Below are positions 25,930-35,550 of a stretch of 64,000 bases of DNA, piece after piece. Source of the DNA: Filimonas lacunae (GTDB taxonomy: Bacteria > Bacteroidota > Bacteroidia > Chitinophagales > Chitinophagaceae); NCBI RefSeq assembly GCF_002355595.1, contig NZ_AP017422.1, positions 1,550,001 to 1,614,000 of the forward strand. The letters are read 5' to 3'. The notes below the pieces were generated by a model that saw only the letters and a program-made list of their open reading frames with translations, was not told the origin of the DNA and did no database searches. Numbering within the stretch: the stretch's first letter is position 1; each line of letters begins with the position of its first letter. A program made the position numbers and the translations under genes.

Positions 25930-27177
25930 ATGAAGAAACTTTCCTCTAACCTTACTTTCCAGGTATTAGTGGCCATTACAGCAGGTATTATTGCAGGCGC
26001 GTATTTTCCCGCGTTTGCCGATTATGCAAAACTGATCAGCAGTACGTTTATCAGTATGATAAGCATGTTGATTGTGCCGGTGATCTTTTTTACTATTGTA
26101 CTGGGTATTGCGCGTATGAGCGATATAAAGAAAGTGGGCCGGGTAGGAGGAAAGGCATTATTGTATTTTGAAGTGATTACTACGCTGGCTATTTTGATAG
26201 GGCTGGTGGTGGCCAATGTACTGAAGCCTGGAAATGGCGTAAAGCCTTTGGCGCAGGCAGCGAAATCCACTGCCACTGCGGCGGCTAAAGAAATGAACTG
26301 GGTGGAGTTTTTTACGCATATAGTGCCTTCTAATATATTCGAGTCTTTCACCCGGGGAGATATTTTACAGATTCTCTTTTTTGCCATTCTTTTTGGATAT
26401 GGCGTAAGTAAGCTGGGCGGGAAGGGAGAATCGTTAATAAGCACGTTTGAGAAGATATCACAGGTGCTGTTCAATATGATGAAGGTGGTCATGAAGTTTG
26501 CGCCTATCGGGGCTTTCGGTGGAATGGCCTTCACCATAGGAAAGCATGGCTTAGGCACTTTACTGCCTATGGGTAAAGTGATGCTTACGGTATACATTAC
26601 CTGTGGCGTGTTCATTTTTGGGGTACTGAACCTGGTATGCCGCATTTATAAGTTCAGCCTGTGGCAATACCTGAAATATATCCGCCAGGAGATATTGATT
26701 GTATTGGGTACTTCTTCGTCTGAATCAGTATTGCCCAATATGATTAACAAAATGGAGAAGTTCGGCTGCTCCCGGTCGGTAGTAGGGTTGGTGATTCCAA
26801 CAGGCTATTCTTTTAACCTGGATGGTACTTCTATCTATCTGGCTATTGCCCTGGTGTTTTTAACACAGGTATACAATGTGCCACTGAGCTTTGGGCAACA
26901 GCTTACGGCTATGGCTATACTGATGGTTACTTCCAAAGGGGCTGCGGGTGTTACCGGTAGCGGCTTTATTGTGTTAACCTCTACGCTGGCTGCCATGCAC
27001 ATTCTTTCTGCTGATAATGCGGCTATTTTGATAGGGGTAGACCGGTTTATGTCGGAAGCAAGGGCCATTACCAATATGATTGGCAATGGCATTGCTACGG
27101 TGGTGATTGCTAAAAGTGAGAATGAGTTTGACGAGCAGCAATACCAGGCGGCTATTGCGCCGGCTGCTGCTGTTTAG
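25930..27177 (+). CDS. Dicarboxylate/amino acid:cation symporter (SLC1/DAACS family)
   Basis: A 415-residue inner-membrane symporter that takes up C4-dicarboxylates or acidic amino acids with Na+ or H+. Family signatures are the serine-rich re-entrant loop TSSSESVLPNMINKMEKFG (hairpin 1), GYSFNLDGTSIYLAIA (helix 7, the NxDGT cation site) and SKGAAGVTGSGFIVLTSTL (hairpin 2). Eight membrane helices can be traced. The Ser-Ser-Ser loop and GYSFNLDGT wording are closer to DctA/GltP than to serine/threonine transporters. It is monocistronic and convergent with the CobW-type gene. Confidence 0.92.
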   Translation: MKKLSSNLTFQVLVAITAGIIAGAYFPAFADYAKLISSTFISMISMLIVPVIFFTIVLGIARMSDIKKVGRVGGKALLYFEVITTLAILIGLVVANVLKPGNGVKPLAQAAKSTATAAAKEMNWVEFFTHIVPSNIFESFTRGDILQILFFAILFGYGVSKLGGKGESLISTFEKISQVLFNMMKVVMKFAPIGAFGGMAFTIGKHGLGTLLPMGKVMLTVYITCGVFIFGVLNLVCRIYKFSLWQYLKYIRQEILIVLGTSSSESVLPNMINKMEKFGCSRSVVGLVIPTGYSFNLDGTSIYLAIALVFLTQVYNVPLSFGQQLTAMAILMVTSKGAAGVTGSGFIVLTSTLAAMHILSADNAAILIGVDRFMSEARAITNMIGNGIATVVIAKSENEFDEQQYQAAIAPAAAV

Positions 27178-27254
27178 CATGGCGGCGGCTATTCCATACT
27201 GTTATACATTTTCATGCTATTGGCTATTCTTATAAACATGCTAATGCAGCCCCG

Positions 27255-28454
27255 TTAAAACACCGGAAAGGCATCTTTAAAGGCATGGCCTGTTTGCATA
27301 TCTTCTACTTCTGCGGCATTGCACAGGCAGGCTTCCAACTCTGTTACAATAGCACCTTTGTTCATTTCCTGGCCAATAATCACCAGCTCGTTCATCCGGT
27401 CGCCAAAGGTTTTGCTCCATTGGGCTTCAATGGCTTCCTGGTTTTCGAGGAAGGCGGCGTATTGAATGCGTTGCTGGTAGGGCATGCTACACCACCATAC
27501 ACCGGCATTTTCGGCGCGCAGGCTACCACCTGCCTGGCTAAAGTTGATGGCGTCATCGGGGCGGGATGCCAGCCAGAACAGACCTTTGCTTCTGATAATA
27601 TTGGCGTGCCAGCCGGTGTTGATATAGTGCCAGAAACGTTCGGGGTGAAAGGGGCGGCGGCTGCGGAATACAAAACTGCTGATACCGTATTCTTCTGTTT
27701 CGGGTGTGTGGTGTTCCTTGTTCATTTCTGCTATCCAACCGGCGCTCTGGCTGGTTTTGTCAAAGTCGAACAAGCCGGTGTTGATAATAGTATCCAGCGG
27801 TACTTTGCCAAAGGAAGTGGATACTATGCGGGCTTCTGCATTCAACTTGCGAATCATGGCGGTTAGCATGTTCACTTCCTGCGGCGTTACCAGGTCGGTT
27901 TTGTTTAGCAATATCACGTTGGCAAACTCTACCTGGTCGGTAAGCAGGTTTACCAATGTACGGTAATCGTCAGTCATGTCAGTAGCCTGCCGGTCTTGCA
28001 GAGAATCTATGCTGCTGTAGTCTTTGATAAAGTTGAAACAGTCTACCACGGTAACCAGTGTGTCCAGCCTGCTCATGCGGCCAAGATCAATGCCTTTGCT
28101 TACATCGTGAAAGGTAAAGGTTTGCGCTACAGGCAAAGGTTCGCTAATGCCGGAGCTTTCTATCAACAGGTAATCGAACCGGTTTTCGGTAGCCAGTTTA
28201 GCAACTTCCTGTAACAGGTCTTCCCGCAAAGTGCAGCAAATGCAGCCATTGCTTAGTTCCACCAGCTTTTCTTCTGTGCGGCTCAGGGTGTTTTCGTTTT
28301 TTACCAGCTGGGCATCTATGTTCACTTCACTCATGTCATTTACAATCACGGCTACACGCAACCCTTCTTTATTGTGCAGTACGTGATTGAGTAAGGTGGT
28401 TTTACCGGCTCCTAAAAAGCCACTTAACACGGTAACGGGCAACTGTTTGATCAT
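27255..28454 (-). CDS. CobW/ZNG1-type metal-chaperone GTPase
   Basis: A 399-residue GTPase that delivers metal, usually zinc, to client enzymes under scarcity. Its P-loop is [12 protein letters not shown] (about 11-22), and the metal-binding CxCC motif is GCICC with C71, C73 and C74. NKTD is the guanine-specificity motif and VDCFNFI the switch region. A CobW C-terminal domain follows ([14 protein letters not shown]). I chose ATG 28454 ([12 protein letters not shown]); an upstream in-frame start would add 28 residues spanning the operator. Two TTGCAA-N5-TTGCAA dyads lie 39-84 bases upstream, suggesting metal-responsive (Zur-like) control. Confidence 0.92.
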   Translation of the reverse strand: MIKQLPVTVLSGFLGAGKTTLLNHVLHNKEGLRVAVIVNDMSEVNIDAQLVKNENTLSRTEEKLVELSNGCICCTLREDLLQEVAKLATENRFDYLLIESSGISEPLPVAQTFTFHDVSKGIDLGRMSRLDTLVTVVDCFNFIKDYSSIDSLQDRQATDMTDDYRTLVNLLTDQVEFANVILLNKTDLVTPQEVNMLTAMIRKLNAEARIVSTSFGKVPLDTIINTGLFDFDKTSQSAGWIAEMNKEHHTPETEEYGISSFVFRSRRPFHPERFWHYINTGWHANIIRSKGLFWLASRPDDAINFSQAGGSLRAENAGVWWCSMPYQQRIQYAAFLENQEAIEAQWSKTFGDRMNELVIIGQEMNKGAIVTELEACLCNAAEVEDMQTGHAFKDAFPVF

Positions 28455-28492
28455 ATAAACCAGTTTTGGAAATTGTTTACGATAATTTTTAT

Positions 28493-28538
28493 TTGCAATT
28501 GAGTTGCGAAAATATGGATATTTGCAAAAGAGTTGCAA
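28493..28538 (-). promoter_or_regulatory. Paired operator, TTGCAA-N5-TTGC(A/G)A twice
   Basis: Box 1 (28493-28509) reads TTGCAATTGAGTTGCGA and box 2 (28522-28538) reads TTGCAAAAGAGTTGCAA. Each is a dyad with a 5-base centre, and the centres are 29 bases apart, close to three helical turns. Both precede the CobW-type gene, whose family is often under Zur control. The binding protein is an inference. Confidence 0.6.
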
Positions 28539-28606
28539 AACGGAGTGCGCGTTTTTATTGCTTGTGGATAATAAATAAGCAAGAGGATGCGCCAGGTAAA
28601 GTGTGT

Positions 28607-28633
28607 TATAACCCTTACGTAGTAAGGGTTATA
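28607..28633. promoter_or_regulatory. 12-bp perfect dyad, possible operator
   Basis: TATAACCCTTAC and its exact complement flank the three bases GTA. It lies in the 530-base gene-free space between the divergent CobW-type gene and the assembly-line genes. There is no T tail, so a regulator site is more likely than a terminator. Confidence 0.45.
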
Positions 28634-28738
28634 GGCGTTGGTGTTAATGGATGTTTATGGCAGATGTTGTGGGTGAGGTGCCTGAAAACCGTTAGTGGTA
28701 ATGCGTTAGAGCGCTTGCCAATAGCCGATGCAGGTAGC

Positions 28739-28762
28739 AATTACGAAATCGGTTTCGTAATT
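28739..28762. promoter_or_regulatory. 10-bp perfect dyad, possible operator
   Basis: AATTACGAAA and its exact complement are separated by TCGG. It is the second of three dyads ahead of the NRPS/PKS genes and is unlike the other two in sequence. Confidence 0.45.
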
Positions 28763-28902
28763 AAATACGGCCAAAATGGGTCAGCTGTCTACAGGTGTTT
28801 ATAATTTGCATCATTATCTGGCAGGGTGCGCATGAAGAAGGTTGAACTTCTATTGTTATTTGCCAGTCTAGCAGTGAAAGAGTAATGTTCTTAAACATAT
28901 AA

Positions 28903-28919
28903 GATACTTAATAAGTATC
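28903..28919. promoter_or_regulatory. 8-bp dyad with one-base centre, possible operator
   Basis: GATACTTA-A-TAAGTATC is a compact palindrome about 115 bases upstream of the likely promoter of the NRPS/PKS operon. Confidence 0.4.
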
Positions 28920-29018
28920 GTTACCTTTTTTGATTTATAGAATAACTACGAACACCTGTGTCTACGGGAGTTCCTTTTTTAAGCCTATTTTACTCATCAT
29001 TTAAGCTCAATTTTTCCC

Positions 29019-29025
29019 TACTTTG
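29019..29025 (+). promoter_or_regulatory. Possible -7 element of the NRPS/PKS operon
   Basis: TACTTTG resembles a Bacteroidota -7 box with one base fewer than TAnnTTTG, 46 bases before the chosen ATG at 29071. No clear TTG is seen at the expected distance upstream, so this is a tentative call. It argues against using the upstream TTG codon at 29023 as the start. Confidence 0.3.
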
Positions 29026-29070
29026 CGGGATAAGGTTTATTATTGTAATAACTTTAAATCCCATTCCCTT

Positions 29071-32000
29071 ATGAGCATCCGCACGGAAAGAATCGTTGTG
29101 CCCAGTACTGTAGTGAATGTGTACGAGCTTCTGAAAAAACAGGTTGCCAGCCATCCCACAGCTGTTGCCATTTCCTCCCAGGGAAAACACCTGACCTATG
29201 CTCAGTTAGATACAGCGGTAGCAAAAACAGCGCACTTCCTCACTTCTTTATCTGATCCTATTATTGGTGTAAGCACTACCCGAAGCATAGATATGATTAT
29301 TCGGGTGTTAGCAGTGTTGCAGTCTGGTAAGGCTTATATGCCGCTCGATCCTGCTTATCCTGCCAGCAGACTTGCGCAGCAGATTGCCGATTCGGGAACA
29401 AAGTATTGCTTATGCGATGAGGAAGAAGAAGAACTGTTTGCTTCACTGGGTTTGCAAAGGCCTGAGAACAGCCGGGAAACAGGCGAGCAGGTAACTACAG
29501 ATATTGCTTACATACTGTATACTTCCGGTTCAACAGGAAAGCCCAAGGGTGTTTGTATGGGGCATAGTGCTTTATATAATTTACTGTTATGGCAGCAACA
29601 ACATTCTGTGGCGGGCGTGGGAAACAAAACCCTGCAATTTGCTCCGCTGAGCTTTGATGTATCATTCCAGGAAATATTTGCCACCTTAATTTCAGGGGGG
29701 GAGCTGGTGCTTATCCATGACGATTTGCGTTTAGACCCGGATAGCCTGTTACAGTTGATAGATGAAAAACAGGTGAACAGGATATTCCTGCCCTTTGTAG
29801 CCTTGCAGTTGCTGGCCGAAACCGCTGTCAGCAGCCATTTATATCCCGCTTCTTTACGCGAGGTGATGACGGCAGGTGAACAGTTAAAGATCACAGAGCA
29901 GGTACGCAGCTTCTTTCAACACCTGCCTGGTTGCGTATTATACAATCAGTATGGTCCTACAGAATGTCATGTAGTAACAGAGCTACGTCTGGAAGGCGAT
30001 ACTGCGCAATGGCCGGCTTTACCTACCATTGGTAAACCTATTGACAATACAGAGATATACATACTGGATGAAAAAGATGGCCTGCTGCCCGATGGTGAGG
30101 TGGGCGAATTGTGCATAGCAGGCGCCTGTTTGGGTAAAGGATATCTGAACAAGCCGGAGTTAACCCAACAAAAATTTACCCGCTGGAAACACCCTGTAAA
30201 GGGCGAAATAGCTATTTATCGTTCAGGGGATCATGCGCGTTACCTGCCGGATGGCAATATTGAGTTTTTAGGAAGGGCAGATGACCAGGTGAAAATAAGA
30301 GGTTACCGGATAGAACTGGCAGAGGTAGAGGTGGCGTTGAATGTGCTGGGTGTGGCGCAAAGCGCTGTGGTAATAGCCAGGGAAGATGTGCCGGGGAATA
30401 AGCAGCTGGTGGCTTACCTGTTGTCGAACGGTACCCCTACCACTACCGCACAAGTAAGAACCGCATTGGCCGATAAATTGCCGGAGTATATGATTCCTGC
30501 TGCGTTTGTGTGGCTGGATACTTTTCCCAGAACTTCCAGCGGTAAAGTAGATAAGAAAGCATTGCCAAAGCCCGAGCTGAAAAGACCCGAGCTGGATGTG
30601 GCTTTTCGCCAACCTGTTTCTGAGCTGGAACAAACCATTGCCGGTGTTTGGGAAGAAGTGTTGCAGTTGAATGCCATTGGTGCAGAAGACAGTTTTTTTG
30701 AATTGGGGGGTAATTCCCTGCTGGCGCAAAAAACAATCATTGCTTTAAAGCAGCATAATATACAGCTGCCTATTACAAAGCTTTATCAATATCCTACTAT
30801 CAGCGGCATCGCAGCTTATCTCACTGGTGCTATAAAAACCACGCAGCTGCCCGCCTATTCCCCTAACAAGCCTGCCTCAAACGGAGATATCGCCATCATT
30901 GGCATGAGCTGCCGTGTGCCTGGCGCTGATTCAGCACAAGCTTTCTGGAATATGTTATTGGCAGGCAAGGAAGGTATCCGTTTTTTTACAGAAGAAGAGC
31001 TGGATGCTTCTATTGACAGCGAGCTAAAACAAATGCCGGGTTATGTAAAAGCCAGAGGGGTTGTGAATGAGGTGGATGCATTCGATCCGGCTTTCTGGGG
31101 CTTATCGCCCAAGCTGGCAGAGCTGATGGATCCACAGCAGCGCATCTTCCTGGAAATAGCGCGGGAAGCATTGGAAAGCACAGGCTACCTGCCGGGCATA
31201 TATAACGGGCTTATTGGGGTGTATGCCGGTAGTGGAAGTAATACCTACTTTATCAACAATGTGCTTACCAATCCGCAAAAGATTAACCAGGTAGGAAGCC
31301 TGCAGGTAAGCACGCTGAATGAAAAAGAATATTTATCCAGCCGCACGGCTTATCACCTGAATTTAAAAGGGCCTGCGGTAAGTGTATTCTCGGCCTGTTC
31401 CACTTCGTTGCTGGCTATTGCCCAGGCGGTGGAGGCTTTGCGTAACGGGCAGTGCAGCCTGGCGCTGGCAGGAGGTGTGAGCATTACAGTGCCTGTAAAC
31501 AGCGGGCAATTGCACCAGGAAGGGGCTATGTTCAGCAGCGACGGGCACACCCGCACGTTTGATGCGCAGGCCAGTGGTACTGTATTCAGCGATGGCGCCG
31601 GTGTGGTGCTGTTACGGCCGCTGGAGCAGGCTATACAGGCAGGAGATACCATCTATGCGGTTATTAAAGGAGTGGGCATTAACAACGATGGCGGCGAAAA
31701 AACAAGCTTTACCGCACCGGATGCGGCCGGGCAGGCAGGCGCTATTGCCGCCGCATTGGGCGATGCCGGTGTAACACCTGATAAAATCAGTTATGTAGAA
31801 GCGCATGGTACGGCTACGCCTATTGGCGACCCGATAGAAATAGAGGGATTGAAGCTGGCTTATGGTAACACTGATAAAAAGCAATACTGTGCTATTGGGT
31901 CTGTAAAAAGTAATATCGGGCATTTGACGCATGCGGCAGGTGTGGCGGGTATTATTAAAACGGCCTTTGCGTTATACCATCAGCAATTGCCGCCTTCTAT

Positions 32001-35000
32001 CCACTATAACACCCCCAATCCGGAAATTGATTTCGGGAATAGTCCTTTTTATGTGAATGCTGCTTTAACGCACTGGAAAAGCGAAGGAGAGCGTTTGGCA
32101 GGAGTGAGTTCATTCGGGGTGGGTGGTACCAATGTGCATGTGATATTACAGGAATACCCACATAATAGCATTCCATTGTTAAAGCAGCCGGATGCTGCTT
32201 TGTTCAGCTGGTCGGCTAAATCGGCCAACAGTGCACATTTATATGCCGGCAAGCTGAAAGATTTTATTGCGCATAATCCGCAGGCAGGTATAGGAGATAT
32301 CGCCTATACCTTGCAAACCACGCGGGAAACACTGCCTTTCAGGCAAACCCTGGTGGCTACCAGCACTGCGGATGCTATGAGACAGTTAAGCGAGGAGTTG
32401 CCAGCGGTGGAAGTGCCTGCGAAGGCGATGGAGGTCGCTTTTTTATTTCCCGGACAAGGAGCGCAGTTTAATAATATGGGCAAAGCCATTTACGACCGCG
32501 AACCCGTGTTTCAACAGGCGGTGGATGAGTGTGCTGTTTTGCTGCAGGATATTATGGGGGAAGACATCCGAAGTATCATTTACCAGCTGAAAGATATTTA
32601 CGCCCTTACGAATACTTACTATACACAACCGGCGCTGTTTGTTACAGAATATGCACTGGCAAAGTTGTGGATGAGCTGGGGCATTGTGCCGGCAGTGTAT
32701 GTGGGCCATAGTGTAGGTGAATTTGTGGCGGCCCACCTGGCAGGTGTGTTTAGCCTGGCAGATGCTTTACAGCTGATTGCAGCCAGGGGCCGATTGATCA
32801 GCTGTTTACCACAAGGGGCTATGCTGAGTGTAAGAGCAGCTGTTGACACGCTTACCTTGCCGGATAACATTAGCGTGGCGGCACTTAATGCGCCTGGCTT
32901 ATGTGTGCTGGCAGGTACTTTCGATGCAGTGGGCGCTTATGCCAAACAACTGGAAAAACAAGGTATATTATATAAACAGTTACATACCAGCCACGCGTTT
33001 CATTCTTATATGATGGATGAAGCGGTGCCTGCTTTTAAAGAGATTATAGCCAGGGTATCGCTGCAGGTACCACGCAAGCCGGTGGTAAGCACGGTAACGG
33101 GCAGCTGGTTAACAGATGAGCAGGCCACCAGTGTTGATTACTGGGCCAGTCATATGCGGGCTACGGTGCAATTTGCTGCTGCCATTGATTTTGCAGCTGC
33201 ACAGCAACCACTGGTGATGCTGGAAGTGGGGCCGGGTAAAACGTTATCTACCTTAACCTTCCAGATTATGGCGGGTAAGCCTGTAAAAGCGATAGCGGGC
33301 TTAGAGCAGTCAGAAGAACCGGTAAATGCTTACGGCGGTTTGCTACAAGCGCTGGCCCAGTTATGGAAACTAGGTGTTACGCCTGATTGGAAAGCGGTAT
33401 ATGGTCATCAGCTGCGGGCCAGGATATCGCTACCCACTTATGCTTTTGATAAAAAGAGGTACTGGGTAAATGCTGCACCCACACAGGTATCTCTTACCAC
33501 TACTATACCAGAGGAAACCGCCATTGTTAACCCTGTATTGCAACAACCCATGAACAGAAAAGAGATCCTGGTTAAAAAAATTAAGGAGATCCTGGAGAAT
33601 GCTTCGGGAGTCACCATTGGAGAAACGGAGCATAACAGTTCGTTTATTGAGCTGGGGATGGATTCTTTGCTTTTAACACAGGTGGCTATCAGCCTGCAAA
33701 AAGAATTTAAGCTACCCATTTCGTTTAAACAGCTGAATGATGCTTTCCCGAATGTAGAACAGCTGGCTAAGTACCTGGACAAGCAATTGCCTGCCAGTGC
33801 TTATGCGGTAACAGAAACGCCTGTTGCTACCACTGCCGCCACCGGTTCGCCGCTGGATATGATTATGAAACAGCTGGGCGATTTAACCCGGCAGGTAGCT
33901 GCCCTGCAAAGTCCGGGAGCTGCTGCGGTAGTGCCGGTGAAGGTGCCTGATATTGCCGACATTACAGCTGCGGAAGCAGTAGAGTTGAAAAAGCCTTTTG
34001 GTGCAGCTGCACGAATTGAGAAGCAGTCCACTGCTTTAAACGCCCAGCAACAGGCGTTTTTGCAGGCGCTTATTAAAAGCTATAACACTAAAACAAAATC
34101 GAGCAAAGAATATACACAGCAAAACCGGGCGCATATGGCCGACCCGCGTGTGGTAACTGGTTTTAAACCGCTTACCAAAGAGCTGGTGTATTCCATCGTG
34201 ATCCATAAAAGCAAGGGGTGTCATTTGTGGGATCTGGATGGCAACGAATATATAGATGCGCTGAATGGATTTGGCTCCAGCATGTTTGGTTTTCAGCCCG
34301 ACTTTTTAAAGAAAGCGGTACTGGACCAGGTAGAGCGTGGCTATGAGTTAGGACCGCAGCATGCGCATGCCGGTACGCTGGCTAAGCTTATTTGCGAGTT
34401 TACGGGCTTTGACCGTGCGGCTTTATGTAATACCGGTTCGGAAGCGGTGCTGGGCGCTATGCGTATTGCCAGAACGGTAACGGGCCGTTCGCTGATAGTA
34501 GCCTTCACAGGTAGCTATCATGGTATTAATGACGAAGTGATCATACGCGGTACACAAAAATTAAAAAGCTTTCCGGCTGCACCGGGCATTACACCGGAAG
34601 CCGTGCAGAATATGCTGATACTGGACTATGGTACAGATAAAAGCTTACAAATTATCAAAGAGCGTGCGCATGAACTGGCTGCCGTGCTGGTAGAGCCGGT
34701 ACAAAGCCGGCGGCCGGAGTTTCAGCCCGTAGCGTTTTTAAAGGAGATAAGAAAGATAACTGCCGAAGCAGGTACCGTGCTTATATGGGATGAAGTGATC
34801 ACCGGCTTTCGTGCCCACCCTGGTGGCGCACAGGCCATCTTTGGTATACAGGCTGATGTAGCCACCTATGGTAAGGTGGTGGGTGGTGGCATGCCTATTG
34901 GTGCTATTGCCGGTAAAAAGCAATATATGGATGCGCTGGATGGTGGTTTCTGGCAGTATGGCGATGATTCGGTGCCTGAAGCAGGCGTTACTTATTTTGC

Positions 35001-35538
35001 CGGTACTTTTGTGCGTCATCCACTGGCATTGGCGGCGGGTATTGCTTCCCTGGAGCACATGAAGCAGGCGGGGCCATCTTTGCAAGAGAACCTGAATAAG
35101 TTAACGGCCTATCTGGCCAATGCCTTGAATAAAATAGGCAAACAATACCAGTTGCCCATATACGCAGTAAACTTTGGTTCTTTGTGGAAGTTGAAGTTTC
35201 ATGAAGAATATCCCTATAGTGAATTGGTGTTTACGCTGATGCGGGAAAGAGGTATTCATATATGGGATGGTTTTCCTTGTTTTATTACTACTGCTCATAC
35301 GTTGGGCGATGTAGATACGATTATTCAGCAATTTGAAGAGAGCGTGAAGGTGTTAAAAGCGGTGAAACTGATTCCTGCATATGCCACTGAGGATACACAG
35401 GCAAAAGAAAGCGTCGCCGATTTTGAGGTGGCCCCGCATCCGCAGGCCCGTTTGGGTAAGGATGCAGAGGGCAATCCGGCCTGGTTTATGGCCGATCCTA
35501 AAGCGCCCGGTAAGTATTTACAAATTGTTGAAGCATAA
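29071..35538 (+). CDS. Hybrid NRPS-PKS with aminotransferase: A-PCP-KS-AT-ACP-AMT
   Basis: A 2155-residue megasynthase starting the assembly line. Domains in order are adenylation (about 20-500; YTSGSTGKPKG, NQYGPTE, SSGKVDKKAL), PCP (Ser near 547 in FFELGGNSLL) and KS (from about 606; C776 in FSACSTSLL; EAHGTATPIGDP; SNIGHL). Next are AT (S1214 in GHSVGEF; HAFH, the malonyl-type motif), ACP (S1532 in ELGMDSLL) and a class III PLP aminotransferase (DEVITGFRAHPGG; Lys K1935 in TYGKVVGGG) like that of microcystin and iturin synthases. There is no KR, DH, ER, MT or E domain. The line should load an amino acid, add malonate and turn the beta-ketone into a beta-amine. The residues lining the A pocket read DVQFMAQVV, close to proline codes. 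The next gene is 12 bases away. Confidence 0.95.
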   Translation: MSIRTERIVVPSTVVNVYELLKKQVASHPTAVAISSQGKHLTYAQLDTAVAKTAHFLTSLSDPIIGVSTTRSIDMIIRVLAVLQSGKAYMPLDPAYPASRLAQQIADSGTKYCLCDEEEEELFASLGLQRPENSRETGEQVTTDIAYILYTSGSTGKPKGVCMGHSALYNLLLWQQQHSVAGVGNKTLQFAPLSFDVSFQEIFATLISGGELVLIHDDLRLDPDSLLQLIDEKQVNRIFLPFVALQLLAETAVSSHLYPASLREVMTAGEQLKITEQVRSFFQHLPGCVLYNQYGPTECHVVTELRLEGDTAQWPALPTIGKPIDNTEIYILDEKDGLLPDGEVGELCIAGACLGKGYLNKPELTQQKFTRWKHPVKGEIAIYRSGDHARYLPDGNIEFLGRADDQVKIRGYRIELAEVEVALNVLGVAQSAVVIAREDVPGNKQLVAYLLSNGTPTTTAQVRTALADKLPEYMIPAAFVWLDTFPRTSSGKVDKKALPKPELKRPELDVAFRQPVSELEQTIAGVWEEVLQLNAIGAEDSFFELGGNSLLAQKTIIALKQHNIQLPITKLYQYPTISGIAAYLTGAIKTTQLPAYSPNKPASNGDIAIIGMSCRVPGADSAQAFWNMLLAGKEGIRFFTEEELDASIDSELKQMPGYVKARGVVNEVDAFDPAFWGLSPKLAELMDPQQRIFLEIAREALESTGYLPGIYNGLIGVYAGSGSNTYFINNVLTNPQKINQVGSLQVSTLNEKEYLSSRTAYHLNLKGPAVSVFSACSTSLLAIAQAVEALRNGQCSLALAGGVSITVPVNSGQLHQEGAMFSSDGHTRTFDAQASGTVFSDGAGVVLLRPLEQAIQAGDTIYAVIKGVGINNDGGEKTSFTAPDAAGQAGAIAAALGDAGVTPDKISYVEAHGTATPIGDPIEIEGLKLAYGNTDKKQYCAIGSVKSNIGHLTHAAGVAGIIKTAFALYHQQLPPSIHYNTPNPEIDFGNSPFYVNAALTHWKSEGERLAGVSSFGVGGTNVHVILQEYPHNSIPLLKQPDAALFSWSAKSANSAHLYAGKLKDFIAHNPQAGIGDIAYTLQTTRETLPFRQTLVATSTADAMRQLSEELPAVEVPAKAMEVAFLFPGQGAQFNNMGKAIYDREPVFQQAVDECAVLLQDIMGEDIRSIIYQLKDIYALTNTYYTQPALFVTEYALAKLWMSWGIVPAVYVGHSVGEFVAAHLAGVFSLADALQLIAARGRLISCLPQGAMLSVRAAVDTLTLPDNISVAALNAPGLCVLAGTFDAVGAYAKQLEKQGILYKQLHTSHAFHSYMMDEAVPAFKEIIARVSLQVPRKPVVSTVTGSWLTDEQATSVDYWASHMRATVQFAAAIDFAAAQQPLVMLEVGPGKTLSTLTFQIMAGKPVKAIAGLEQSEEPVNAYGGLLQALAQLWKLGVTPDWKAVYGHQLRARISLPTYAFDKKRYWVNAAPTQVSLTTTIPEETAIVNPVLQQPMNRKEILVKKIKEILENASGVTIGETEHNSSFIELGMDSLLLTQVAISLQKEFKLPISFKQLNDAFPNVEQLAKYLDKQLPASAYAVTETPVATTAATGSPLDMIMKQLGDLTRQVAALQSPGAAAVVPVKVPDIADITAAEAVELKKPFGAAARIEKQSTALNAQQQAFLQALIKSYNTKTKSSKEYTQQNRAHMADPRVVTGFKPLTKELVYSIVIHKSKGCHLWDLDGNEYIDALNGFGSSMFGFQPDFLKKAVLDQVERGYELGPQHAHAGTLAKLICEFTGFDRAALCNTGSEAVLGAMRIARTVTGRSLIVAFTGSYHGINDEVIIRGTQKLKSFPAAPGITPEAVQNMLILDYGTDKSLQIIKERAHELAAVLVEPVQSRRPEFQPVAFLKEIRKITAEAGTVLIWDEVITGFRAHPGGAQAIFGIQADVATYGKVVGGGMPIGAIAGKKQYMDALDGGFWQYGDDSVPEAGVTYFAGTFVRHPLALAAGIASLEHMKQAGPSLQENLNKLTAYLANALNKIGKQYQLPIYAVNFGSLWKLKFHEEYPYSELVFTLMRERGIHIWDGFPCFITTAHTLGDVDTIIQQFEESVKVLKAVKLIPAYATEDTQAKESVADFEVAPHPQARLGKDAEGNPAWFMADPKAPGKYLQIVEA

Positions 35539-35550
35539 GCACTTTTACAC

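Noticed and set aside
26022-26645. 207-codon minus-strand frame
   Set aside because: Antisense shadow of the symporter; its hydrophobic pattern mirrors the membrane helices on the other strand.
28466-28804. 112-codon plus-strand frame between the CobW gene and the NRPS
   Set aside because: It runs through the operator dyads, has no family features, and starts inside the CobW leader; probably chance.
29071-30600. First adenylation domain as a fatty acyl-AMP ligase loading a lipid, as in iturin synthases
   Set aside because: It has NRPS-type A3-A10 motifs, Asp at the amino-group-binding position in FDVS, and the PCP follows directly, which fits an amino acid substrate better.
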